A stretch of 64,000 nt of DNA from positions 2,914,001 to 2,978,000 of the forward strand of contig CP051229.1 of NCBI GenBank assembly GCA_017792365.1, in the 5' to 3' direction. The position numbers were made by a program, and so were the translations under genes. Source of the stretch: Hyphomonas sp. (GTDB lineage: Bacteria > Pseudomonadota > Alphaproteobacteria > Caulobacterales > Hyphomonadaceae). Positions 36,049 through 45,117 of this stretch are shown here, one piece after another. How positions within the stretch are numbered: position 1 is the stretch's first letter; the number at the start of each line of letters is the position of its first letter. A model generated the notes under the pieces. The model did no database searches, was not told where the DNA came from, and worked only from the letters and a program-made list of their open reading frames with translations.

Positions 36049-38221
36049 ATGGCCGGATGGGCGCCTGCGCGGATCATGGACGTGGCCAGACGGCTTGGCG
36101 ATCGTCCTGAACTGCCGGTGGGGACAAACGACCGGCAATTTGTCGGGCGCTCGAACCTCGGCGTCTGCGCGCTTTCGGCGGTTATCGGGCTCGGGCTGGC
36201 AGGGTTGGTCGCCGGGTGGCCGGGCTTTAGAGCCCTGCACGAGCTATCCGATGGCCAGCAGACCGTCCCGCTCGACGCTGCACTCTGTCTGTTGATCGCC
36301 GGAACTGGCTTGCTGTTGCGAGGCAAGGCCCGTGCAGCGCCGATCCTTGCCGGCATGCTCGTCGTGCTTCTGGCGTCCATGTCCTGCATTCAGTCGAGCC
36401 TCGGTGTCAGCCCGATGAACGAGCCGGCTGTTCCGTATCCGGCGGGAGCGGGGCGCGCCGGGCTGTTTACGCCGATGTCCGATGGGACCGCGGCGTGCTT
36501 CTTTATCGGCGGCATTGTCGTCAGTCTCTCCTCCATCCGCATGCCGCGACGCGTTCGGCCCGCCATGCTCGAGCTTGTCGCACTGATGCTGTTTGTCGCT
36601 GCGACCGAAGGGATACTCGAACAGACGCTGGCATCGCGCGGGGAGCAGATCTGGACGCGGTTCGATGATATGTCGGTTGTGACCGCTGTTGGATTGATGT
36701 GTCTCGCGGTTGCATTTGCGGACATGAGCTGGACGACGCGCCGCCTGAGCGGTTTTGCGCCTGCGGCTGACTGGGTGCTCACGACCGCCTTCCTGTCGGC
36801 GACGATGTTCGACATTCTCTCGCCGGTCGGCGTGATCGGGGGGCTTGCCTATCTGCCGGTCATCTTCCTCGCTGCGCGTACCGGCTCCAACTCGCTCACC
36901 ATCTGGACGGCGGCGACCGCGACGTTTTTTGCGATGCTCGCTTTCTTTCTGTCGCCCCAGTACGGCGCAACGATCGAGGATTCGGTGGTCAATCGGATCG
37001 GCGAGATTGCGGCGATCTGGACGGTCGCCGGCTTGCTGTGCCGCGTGAGCCGGCGCACCGAGGCGCTGCGAAAGAGCGAGCAGCGTTATACGCTGGCTGT
37101 GGATGCGGCGAAGGTTGGCCTTTGGGACCGCGCGCTTGACGGTTCGGAAGCATACTGGTGGTCGCCGGTGAGCTATTGGCTGCTTGGCTATTGCCCCGGA
37201 GACCTGGCGCCGAGCCGCAGGGCGTTTGCGGAACGGCTGCATCCCGATGACCGGCAGCGGGTGAAGGCGGCCTATCTAGAACACCTTGTTCGCCGGACGC
37301 CGTATGAAGTGGAATTGCGCCTTCGCCACCGGACGCTGGGCTATCGCTGGTTCCTGTGTACGGGGCAGGCGACCTGGTCGAGGACCGGCCAGCCCGTGCG
37401 CATCACCGGCACGCTTGTCGATATCGACGACAGGAAACGCACCGAGCGGGAGCGCAGCGAAACCGAATGGGTGGCGACGGTCAGCCATGAATTGCGCACC
37501 CCGATGACGTCGTGCCTGGGGGCGCTCAGCATCGCCAAGTCAGGCCGCTATGGAACCCTGCCGGAACCGGTCACCAAATTGCTCGATCTCGCGCAATCGA
37601 ACGGGTCGCGGCTTGTCTCGCTGGTTGACGATCTCCTGACGTCGCAAAGGCTGAGCTCCGGGCATTTCGAGATGCAGCTCGAAGTCGTTTCGGCTCATCA
37701 GGTCGTGAACACTGCCGTAGAGGCGGTCGCGCACGACGCGGCGTCGCGGCGCGTCCGGGTCGAAACGCAGCTTTGCCGGGGCAATCCAAAGCTGCGCGTG
37801 GATCCAGACCGGCTGGTGCAGGTCATGGTCAACTTCCTTACCAACGCCATCAAGTACGGACCGGAAGGCGGGAGCGTCGTCCTGCGGACAGACTGGTCGG
37901 GCAGCACGCTGCGCATGTCGGTCAGTGATGAGGGGCCGGGCATACCCGAACGCGATCACCACCGGATGTTCGAGAGATTCTTCCGCGTCGAAGCCGAGAC
38001 CCACCGCCGTTGGCGGCAACGGGCTCGGCCTGTCGATCAGCAAGTCCATCATTGACGGACTTGGCGGACAGATCGGCTTCGACAGCCCGGTGGGCGAAGG
38101 CGCTACGTTCTGGGTCGAGTTTCCGGTCGTGATCTGGGCGCTGGCGGATCAGAGCGAGCCGCTCGGACCCCGTCACGATGAGACGCAGCGTCTGGAGCAG
38201 GGGCGGGTCAATGCTTGCTAG
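36049..38221 (+). CDS. Membrane-bound PAS sensor histidine kinase, one frame break
   Basis: About 724 residues if repaired, from the ATG at 36049. The N-terminal half has about 8 hydrophobic segments (MASE-like sensor). A PAS domain follows (LAVDAAKVGLWDRAL, HPDDRQRV, FLCTGQATW), then HisKA with VSHELRTPM (phospho-His) and a HATPase_c domain with NFLTNAIKYGPEGG (N box) and SDEGPGIPE (G1). The frame changes at 38006-38009 and the last part GGNGLGLSISKSIIDGLGG (G2) reads on in the next frame to 38221. A 2-nt loss in GCGC explains it. Two receiver genes follow within 11 nt, so this is probably the input kinase of a phosphorelay. Confidence 0.88.
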
Positions 38222-38231
38222 GGAGACAGCA

Positions 38232-38627
38232 ATGCAGGGCGTTGTTTTGAAGACGGTGGCGCTGATCGAGGACGATCCAGACATTCGGGCGATCGCCGAG
38301 CTGGCGCTGGGCGAAATCGGCGGCCTTGAGGTGCACGCCTACGCATCTGGTAGGGCGGCCATTGAAGGCCTGCGCACGCGGGAAGTGGATGTGATCCTGC
38401 TCGACGCAAAGATGCCCAGCATGAGCGGCGAAGAGACACTGGCGCAGATCCGCAATGATCCCGGGATCAAGGATACGCCGGCGATTTTCGTCACTGCAAA
38501 TTCTCAGCTTCACGACATCGAGCGATACCGCAGCCTTGGGGCGAGCGACGTCATCGTGAAGCCCTTCGATCCCATGACACTCGCCAGCCAGGTGGAATCC
38601 ATCCTGCTGGCCGCACAGGAGGCCTGA
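38232..38627 (+). CDS. Single-domain response regulator (CheY-like)
   Basis: 131 residues from the ATG at 38232. The receiver is complete: D14 and D15, phospho-acceptor D58 (ILLDAKMP), T88 and K110 (VKPFD). No output domain. It starts 10 nt after the histidine kinase and is followed 2 nt later by the Hpt-REC gene, so the three make one phosphorelay operon. It could receive phosphate from the kinase and pass it to the Hpt domain next door. Confidence 0.92.
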   Translation: MQGVVLKTVALIEDDPDIRAIAELALGEIGGLEVHAYASGRAAIEGLRTREVDVILLDAKMPSMSGEETLAQIRNDPGIKDTPAIFVTANSQLHDIERYRSLGASDVIVKPFDPMTLASQVESILLAAQEA

Positions 38628-38629
38628 CG

Positions 38630-39472
38630 ATGCCCACGCAAGCCCGCGCAATCATCGAGAATTACTGTACCAACGCCCGGCTGCAGCTGGATAACCTGCT
38701 TGGCTTGATCGACGTCGTGTCGACGCGCCAGCAGCCGGATAACGCGGCCATACTGGAAGCGATCGGCGAAGCGCACCGGATGGGCGGAGCGGCGCACTGC
38801 ATGGGATTTGCGCACTTCGGCGCAGCGCTTCTGGATCTTGGACAGGAGCTGACCGCCGCGCTGGAGAACGATGAAGTCGAGCCTATCGAAGCGGTCTGGC
38901 GGGCGCAGCACCTTTGCGGCATGGCGGTGCGGCAGTTTCGATACGTCAGCGCGGACAATTCCTCACTGCTGCGGAAGCCGGAGGAAGGCGATGGTTATGG
39001 AAGCGAGGCGCCGCCGGTCGGCGGTCTGCAGTCGCGCTATGGCGATGCGCGCATTCTGTTTGCCGAGGATGACGCCTCGGTACGCGATCTCGTCGGTCAC
39101 ATTCTTGAGGAGGAGGGCTTCGACCAGGTCCGGTTCGCGCGGTCGGGCAGCGAGGCGCTGGAGATCGCCGAGACCTTCCATCCCACGCTGATCCTCACCG
39201 ACTGGTCGATGAAGGAGATGGGCGGACTTGAGCTGTTGAGGAGCATTCGCGGCGGCAGTTCAACCATCGCGGCCGAGGCGCCGGTCATCGTCATCACGAC
39301 TCAGAACAATCTTGGAAAAGTCCGCGCGGTCGTGCGCGAGGGCGCCAACCACTTCCTGCTCAAGCCGTTCACGCGCGACGTGCTGGTCGGAGCCATCGAG
39401 AAGGTGCTTCACCGTGCGGAGGCGAATGCCGAGCGCGATCTCGAGCCGGTTCGCGCCTCAGGTCGGCTATAG
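38630..39472 (+). CDS. Hpt-REC fusion protein
   Basis: A 280-residue protein with an unusual order. Residues 1 to about 110 form a helical region with an Hpt-like signature (H49-R-M-G-G-A-A-H-C-M-G59). Residues about 138-255 are a receiver with acid pocket AEDD, acceptor TDWSMKEMGG, T in VITTQNN and LKPFTRD. An Hpt domain before a receiver without a DNA-binding output suggests an internal phosphorelay link. The K usually found before G in Hpt motifs is replaced by G, so activity is uncertain. Last gene of the kinase operon; it overlaps by 6 nt the convergent pseudo-receiver regulator. Confidence 0.8.
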   Translation: MPTQARAIIENYCTNARLQLDNLLGLIDVVSTRQQPDNAAILEAIGEAHRMGGAAHCMGFAHFGAALLDLGQELTAALENDEVEPIEAVWRAQHLCGMAVRQFRYVSADNSSLLRKPEEGDGYGSEAPPVGGLQSRYGDARILFAEDDASVRDLVGHILEEEGFDQVRFARSGSEALEIAETFHPTLILTDWSMKEMGGLELLRSIRGGSSTIAAEAPVIVITTQNNLGKVRAVVREGANHFLLKPFTRDVLVGAIEKVLHRAEANAERDLEPVRASGRL

Positions 39473-40072
39473 TCGTCGAACGTCGGCCGACAGTATGTAG
39501 CCGATGGACCGGACAGGCCGGATCAGCCGCTTGCTGGCGCCGGCCGCCAGCAGCTTGCGGCGCAGGCGGCCGACCAGCGCATCCGGCGCGCGACTTTCTG
39601 CGTTCAGTTCCGCCACGTTGAATTGCGCGCGTTCCACGGGTTGGTTGGCAGCTTCGAGCATCAAGGTGAGGGCGTCGAATTCTCGTGTCGTCAACTGGAC
39701 GGGCGTTCCGGCGGGGGAGAATAGCGAGCGCGCAAGGCGATCCAGAGACCAGCCATCGAACTCGAATCGTGTTGAAGTGGGCGAAGTCACAACCTCTGGA
39801 CCGATGCGGCGTGCAAGCGATCTGAGGCGCGCCAGCAATTCGCCCACTTCCGGTATGGGGGAGAGAAACTCGTCCGCTCCGGACTCAAGCGCGAGGATAC
39901 GCTGCGCCGCGCTGGATTGCTCGGCGACGATGACAATGCCGACTGTGCTGGCGCCCCGGAGATTGCGGACGAATTCGTGCGTCGGGACCGGCAAGGCCGC
40001 GTGGTCAATGACGACGATCCTGATGCGGCCGGGCAGTTGCAACGCTGAATGATGATCGTCCAGCGTGATCAT
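39467..40072 (-). CDS. OmpR-type winged-helix regulator with degenerate receiver
   Basis: 201 residues from the ATG at 40072. The C-terminal part (about 105-200) is a winged helix ending RPVRSIGYILSADV. The N-terminal part resembles a receiver, but the invariant Lys is replaced (DEFLSPIPE) and the acid pocket is absent. Upstream of the ATG the frame stays open and receiver-like (VAVLAPDRSPLHAL) back to a CTG at 40177 with no ATG, GTG or TTG. The true start may therefore be a CTG or a small sequence error hides it. It is likely a phosphorylation-independent DNA-binding protein. Confidence 0.75.
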   Translation of the reverse strand: MITLDDHHSALQLPGRIRIVVIDHAALPVPTHEFVRNLRGASTVGIVIVAEQSSAAQRILALESGADEFLSPIPEVGELLARLRSLARRIGPEVVTSPTSTRFEFDGWSLDRLARSLFSPAGTPVQLTTREFDALTLMLEAANQPVERAQFNVAELNAESRAPDALVGRLRRKLLAAGASKRLIRPVRSIGYILSADVRRL

Positions 40073-40177
40073 CGGGATATGTGCGCGCCGGGCTTCATCG
40101 GTCAGCGCGTGAAGCGGTGAACGATCGGGCGCGAGAACTGCGACCTGCCCAAGCAGAGGGGCGGCGCCGCCACTCAG

Positions 40178-40453
40178 TGCTGTTGCACCGGCGTGGTGGG
40201 GGATGCGCTTTCGCTATCGACTGCGCACGACAACGGGGGCGTGTTGGAAGACCGATCCATCCCTGGCGCTCCGACCGCGCGCGGCGAGCGGCCGCGCATC
40301 ACGGTGCAAGGTGGCCAGTCGGTGTTAAAAGCACGTGAATACGTTACCGTTGGAGCCGCATTTCTTAACGCTTGTGGCGCGGTCGAGCCGCGGCGCGCTT
40401 CGCTTGAATGGCCCAGGCGGTGACGTTTTGCCGAGCGGGGTCCGCGGACGCGC
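40178..40453. other. Intergenic region between signalling genes
   Basis: About 275 bp between the pseudo-receiver regulator and the CheY-like gene, both on the minus strand. No gene is evident. A TTAACG motif occurs near 40364, and the promoter for the regulator gene should lie here. Confidence 0.35.
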
Positions 40454-40846
40454 TTAGCCGGCGGCGGCGGCCTTGGGCGCGCGGGCGGCGATCATCTGAC
40501 CCATCGCCTTGAAGAGCGACTTCATCGCGACGGGCTTTTGCAGCACATCGTCGGCGCCGCCGGCGATGCAATCCTCGCGGATGTTGATCGACGTATCGGC
40601 GGTGACCACGATGATCGGCAGCTCGGCTTTCGCGTCCGTACGGTTCCGGATGTGCTTGATGGCTGTCAGTCCGTCCATCCCCGGCATGCGCAGGTCCATC
40701 AGGATGAGATCGTACGCGTTGGCTTCGATCATCTCGAGCCCGCTCTCGCCGTCCGGCGCTTCGTGAAGGGTGACGCCGGCGACCTGAAGCATGTCCCGAA
40801 CGACACGCCGGTTCATTGCGTCATCATCTACGAAGAGAACGTCCAT
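40454..40846 (-). CDS. Single-domain response regulator (CheY-like)
   Basis: 130 residues from the ATG at 40846, preceded by GGGGGAG about 15 nt upstream. The receiver is canonical: D7-D8, acceptor D51 (LILMDLRMPGMDG), T82 and K104 (LQKPV). It is 73 nt downstream of the TPR histidine kinase on the same strand, so it is probably its partner, especially as that kinase carries a degenerate receiver. An Ala-rich tail follows. Confidence 0.92.
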   Translation of the reverse strand: MDVLFVDDDAMNRRVVRDMLQVAGVTLHEAPDGESGLEMIEANAYDLILMDLRMPGMDGLTAIKHIRNRTDAKAELPIIVVTADTSINIREDCIAGGADDVLQKPVAMKSLFKAMGQMIAARAPKAAAAG

Positions 40847-40919
40847 GATCTCACTCTTTTCTCCCCCCCGGGAAGGTCGATTCAGCTTCGAACATAGCGC
40901 AGCAGTGTTAAGGGCCGTT

Positions 40920-43367
40920 TCAGGACCCTGTTGAAATTGATGTTTCTGGCTCAACGCTTGCGTCATGAGACGACAGCGCCTCGACCGCAGCGGTGGCGTC
41001 GAAGGCGCCGACCTGGACATCGTCGACGCCGCTCAGGCGGAGCATGGCGGGCTCGATGGCCGAAGCATCCTGCAGCCGCACGACGATGTGCGCGTCGGGG
41101 ATCGCTTCCCTCAGGTCCAGCAATTGCTGCATCGCGTCTCCCGGCGCTTCCGCAAGGAGCTCGGAGGAGATGACGATCGACGCGACATGGCCGCCAGCGA
41201 CGATGGATGTGATCTCGTCCAGAGTCTCGACGCAGACCAGCGGGCCGGCCGCATCGTCCCACATCGCTTCGACGATGCTCTGATTGAGCGGGTTGGCGTC
41301 TGCGAACACGTAGGAGGCTTCCGCTTCGCCATCGTTCGAACCCGCGGCGCCTGCGGTCGATGCGCGCTCGACCGGGATATCCAGCGTGAACTGTGAACCC
41401 TGGCCTGGAACGCTGGTGACGCGGATGGATCCGCCCATCGCCTCGGCGAGCTTGTGACAGATTGCGAGGCCCAGACCAGTGCCGCCCTGCTGACGCGTGG
41501 TGCCGCCATCGACCTGATGGAACGGCTTGAAGATGTCTTCGAGCTCCGATTCAGGAATGCCGCAGCCGGTATCCGACACGATCAGGAGCAGGCGGTCGCC
41601 GGTCTCGTCTGCCTGGCTGCGCACATCGAGCTCGACATGGCCCGATTTGGTGAACTTGATGGCGTTCGAGAGCAGGTTGAAGGCGACCTGACGCAGGCGC
41701 TGTTCATCGCCGACGATCTGGCGAGGGCAGGACGACAGATCAAGGTTCAGCGCGATGCCTTTTTTCTCCGCCGAGTCGCGCCAGAGCTGGGCGACGCTCT
41801 CCAGCATCTTGGTGAACTCGAACTTCTCGGGCCGGATGTCGATGGCGCCGGTTTCCATCTTCGCGACATCGAGAATGTCGTCGACGATCGCCTTCATGGT
41901 CTCGCCGGCGCCGTGCACCAGTTCGATGCGTTCGCGAACCGAGTCGGCAAGGCCTGCCTGCCGCATCAGCATCTGGGTCATGCCGAGAATGCCGTTGAGC
42001 GGCGTGCGGATTTCGTGACTGGTCGTCGCGAGGAATTCCGACTTGGCCTTGGACGCTTTTTCGAGCGCGATGTTGGTCGTCTGCAGCTTGTCGTTGGCGC
42101 TGCGGATCTCGTTGCGGCTGCGGCGCATGGATGCGTAGTGGACGCCGCCGCCTGCGAGCGCGACCAGGAAGAAGAACACGATGCCGCCGAAGATCAGCGT
42201 GCGCTGGCGCGCCTGCGCACGAGACAGATCGACCTCTCGCTCCAGCGCATCGGTGCGCAGGTTCGCGATCTCGAGTTCCTGGGTCGCGAAGTCGAACTGC
42301 GCGCCCATCAGTGCGAGATTGGCTTGCGCTGACACATCCCGCGCTTCGTCGTCCAGCCGCTTGAACGCCTGCAGGTGATCCAGCGCCAGGCGCGGCTGGG
42401 ACATCGCCGAATAGATGTTGTGCGCGGTTTCGTGGAAATCGCGGAAGAATTGCGGCGTGGTCTTAAGGTCGAGGCCGCTGAACGTGCGGCCGATCAGCGT
42501 GGCGGCGCGCCCGTAGTCCTGCCGCTCGTAGGCGATCTTGGCGCGCGTGCCCCACAAGAACACCTCCCAGCCCAGCGCGCCGCCATCCGGCGTCAGCGCG
42601 AGGCCGGCTTCCACGGTAGACTCAGCGGCGTCGAGCTGGCCGTCTGCGATCTGGACCAGGGCGATGTTCGTGAGAATACGCGACTGGAGCAGGGGGCTGT
42701 TCATCTGCTCGGCGATCGTCAGGGCGGCCCGGTAGCCGGTCTCGGCGTCTTCGTAGCGCCCGAGTTCGCGATAGGCGTTCGCCATGTTGTTGAGGCGGGC
42801 GAGATCCAGCGAAGGATCGCCGCCATAGGCGTTGCCCGCCCGGATGTTGAATTCCAGCGCGCGCTCGTATTCGTGGGCGTCGGCGTAGATGGAGCCGACC
42901 TGCTGAAGCGCGCGGGCCTGGTTGCGGTCGTCGTTGAGACCGGCAAAGACGTCGTGGGCGGCCTGGTAGCTGTCCAGCGCGGTCACGTAGTCGCTGACGG
43001 CGCGGGCCGTCATGCCGCGTGTCATCTGAAGATCGCCGACAAGCTTGGAGCCCGGCGCATCGGCGTTGGCCGCCTCGAGCGCGGCGTCGATGATCGGCTG
43101 GGCCTCCGCGATGCGGTTCATGCGCACCAGTGCTTCAGCCTGCAGCCATTGCGCCGTCGCGATTTCCAGCGCTTCACCGGCGGCTGACTGTTCGGCCTCG
43201 TTTGCGAGCTCGTAGGCGCGCGATGGGTCGGCCATCATGAATGATTTGGATTGCTCGACGATCTCCTCGAACGCGGAGGGGGCCTCCGGCGCCTGGGCAA
43301 AAGCCGGCGTAACGATCGGTGCAGACACCATCGTGAAAGCTGTCAGGGCGATGATCGCGGTACGCAT
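40920..43367 (-). CDS. TPR-containing hybrid histidine kinase with pseudo-receiver
   Basis: 815 residues from the ATG at 43367. An N-terminal signal peptide (up to AFAQAPEA) is followed by a periplasmic array of TPR-like helical repeats to about 360 and one membrane span (LIFGGIVFFFLVALAGGGV). HisKA with TTSHEIRTPLNG and a HATPase_c domain with NLLSNAIKFT and TGLGLAICHKLAEAMGG follow. The last about 130 residues look like a receiver, but the strand that should end in the acceptor Asp reads IVISSELL, so it cannot be phosphorylated there. The nearby CheY-like protein probably replaces it. Ligand or protein sensing by the TPRs is inferred. Confidence 0.9.
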   Translation of the reverse strand: MRTAIIALTAFTMVSAPIVTPAFAQAPEAPSAFEEIVEQSKSFMMADPSRAYELANEAEQSAAGEALEIATAQWLQAEALVRMNRIAEAQPIIDAALEAANADAPGSKLVGDLQMTRGMTARAVSDYVTALDSYQAAHDVFAGLNDDRNQARALQQVGSIYADAHEYERALEFNIRAGNAYGGDPSLDLARLNNMANAYRELGRYEDAETGYRAALTIAEQMNSPLLQSRILTNIALVQIADGQLDAAESTVEAGLALTPDGGALGWEVFLWGTRAKIAYERQDYGRAATLIGRTFSGLDLKTTPQFFRDFHETAHNIYSAMSQPRLALDHLQAFKRLDDEARDVSAQANLALMGAQFDFATQELEIANLRTDALEREVDLSRAQARQRTLIFGGIVFFFLVALAGGGVHYASMRRSRNEIRSANDKLQTTNIALEKASKAKSEFLATTSHEIRTPLNGILGMTQMLMRQAGLADSVRERIELVHGAGETMKAIVDDILDVAKMETGAIDIRPEKFEFTKMLESVAQLWRDSAEKKGIALNLDLSSCPRQIVGDEQRLRQVAFNLLSNAIKFTKSGHVELDVRSQADETGDRLLLIVSDTGCGIPESELEDIFKPFHQVDGGTTRQQGGTGLGLAICHKLAEAMGGSIRVTSVPGQGSQFTLDIPVERASTAGAAGSNDGEAEASYVFADANPLNQSIVEAMWDDAAGPLVCVETLDEITSIVAGGHVASIVISSELLAEAPGDAMQQLLDLREAIPDAHIVVRLQDASAIEPAMLRLSGVDDVQVGAFDATAAVEALSSHDASVEPETSISTGS

Positions 43368-43433
43368 CAATAGTCCCTCCGAACTGGTTGGACTCTATCA
43401 GTAAGACTCTACGATCCTGATAACGGCCGGCCT

Positions 43434-44720
43434 TCAGCCGATCAGGGACCGGGGTGAGGCGTTCGCCGTGCGTTGGCGCGCATCGCCGCGGTCGAGGTAC
43501 TTGATCAACTGGTCGACAGGTTGCGGCACGCCGATGAAATAGCCCTGCACGAGGTCGCAGCCCATCATGGTCAGGAGCGCCAGCGTTTCTGAATCCTGAA
43601 TGCCCTCTGCGACGACTTCGAGTTCCAGCGCGTGGCCGAGCTCGATGGTCGAGCGGACCAGCAGCGGGTCGCGATGACTGCTGGTGAGCTGCGTGACGAA
43701 CAGGCGGTCGATCTTGAGCTCGTGCGCCGGCAATTGCTGGACGTAGGCCAGCGACGACATGCCGGAGCCGTAATCATCGATCGAGATCCGGACGCCCCAG
43801 TCTGACAGGGTGCGCAGAATGCGGATGGCCATCGGCCAGTCGTGAATCTCTGAAGACTCGGTGATCTCGAAGGTCAGGCGTCCCGGGCGTTCCCGGATCA
43901 TGCGCTCGGTGCGGTCGAGGAAGGTCGCATCGCCGAGCAGGCGGGACGAGATGTTGACCCCCATCGTGATGTCATGGCCGGCGTCGCGGATGATTTCGGC
44001 GTCACGCAGGGCCTGACCGATCGCCCACTCCGTCATGTCGCGGATCAGTCCGGTTTCCTCGGCTGTGGGGATGAAGTGGTTTGGCGGCACCATGCCGCGA
44101 ACGGGATGGTTCCAGCGGATGAGCGCCTCGACGCCCGCAACTTCGCCAGTGCGCGTGCGCACCTGCGGCTGGTAGAGCAGCTGCATCTGGCCGCCGGCGA
44201 GGCCCGCGTTCAGTTCATCGAGGAGGACAAGGCGGCTGAGCGGATCGCCATATTCCTCGGTCGAAAACAGCTGCACCGGCCGCGAGCTTTCACGCGCCTG
44301 GTCGAGCGCCATCTCGGCTTGGTGGAGGACGTCGGTCGTTGAAAGCTCGGGCGAATCCCATAGCGAGTAGCCGATTCGGATACTGACGTGCAGCTTGTGA
44401 CCCTGGAGGACCATGGGTTCTTCGAGCGCGGTGTGCAGTTCGGACAAGGTGCGCGTGCAGCCCTGGTCGTTTGCAGGCAATGTCAGGGCGACGCCGATAC
44501 AGTCCGGCGCCAGTCGCGAGGTCCGCTGGTTGTGCGTGAAGCCGTCGATCCTGCGTCCGAGCTCGGCCATGACCATTTCGGCAAGCCCATAGCCCACAGC
44601 GCCGCGCACACGCGCAAAGCGGTCGACGCCGACAACTATGACGGCGAGCCGTTCATGCGAGGCGTCCTGCGTTGTGCGCAGTTCCTTGCACCAGCTGAGA
44701 AGTTCGTGGCGAGAATACAT
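43434..44720 (-). CDS. GGDEF/EAL protein with degenerate GGDEF, probable c-di-GMP phosphodiesterase
   Basis: 428 residues from the ATG at 44720. The N-terminal GGDEF domain (about 20-165) has APDCI in place of GGDEF and is therefore unlikely to make c-di-GMP. The EAL domain keeps the catalytic set: EALIRW, VNISSR, FEITES, IDDYGSG, LKID, VVAEGI and VQGY. It should thus degrade c-di-GMP, perhaps with the degenerate domain as a GTP sensor. No membrane segment, so cytosolic. It lies upstream of the TPR kinase on the same strand with a 66-nt gap; a shared role in motile/sessile switching is plausible. Confidence 0.9.
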   Translation of the reverse strand: MYSRHELLSWCKELRTTQDASHERLAVIVVGVDRFARVRGAVGYGLAEMVMAELGRRIDGFTHNQRTSRLAPDCIGVALTLPANDQGCTRTLSELHTALEEPMVLQGHKLHVSIRIGYSLWDSPELSTTDVLHQAEMALDQARESSRPVQLFSTEEYGDPLSRLVLLDELNAGLAGGQMQLLYQPQVRTRTGEVAGVEALIRWNHPVRGMVPPNHFIPTAEETGLIRDMTEWAIGQALRDAEIIRDAGHDITMGVNISSRLLGDATFLDRTERMIRERPGRLTFEITESSEIHDWPMAIRILRTLSDWGVRISIDDYGSGMSSLAYVQQLPAHELKIDRLFVTQLTSSHRDPLLVRSTIELGHALELEVVAEGIQDSETLALLTMMGCDLVQGYFIGVPQPVDQLIKYLDRGDARQRTANASPRSLIG

Positions 44721-45117
44721 ACCCAACTGCTTCCGGCTCTCGTGTCCGGCCCTGTTTCGGATGACTCTGCGTAAGAGCCTTGTCCGTGCGTATCGATCCC
44801 CCACGCGAGTTCGCCCACGATACAGTTTCGACGCCGACAATACCCAATAAGGAACAATCCTTGGTTAAACGCCACGCATGAATCGCCGTGTCGGGATTGC
44901 GAAAGCGGTAGTGAGCTGCGGTGCGTTCGCTGAATCTGAATCAGAGGTTTAGATCGGCGCCGCAGAAGCGATCGCCGTCGTCAGGGCGGGCGCTGCGTTG
45001 GCGTGGCCTGCGCGGGCGCACGTCTCGGCGCCCCTCCGCTAACCATGCCGTGCGACAGGAGACTTCCGCCGGCGTTGCAGCCGCCGCGGCGTGAGACGTC
45101 AACAAAGTCTGAATCGC
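44721..45117. other. Intergenic region upstream of the EAL gene
   Basis: About 400 bp without a convincing gene. It must carry the promoter of the EAL gene (minus strand). Visible elements are a small inverted repeat AAGGA-ACAA-TCCTT near 44850 and a tandem CTGAAT near 44933-44945. No terminator for the 5-oxoprolinase gene stands out. Confidence 0.4.
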
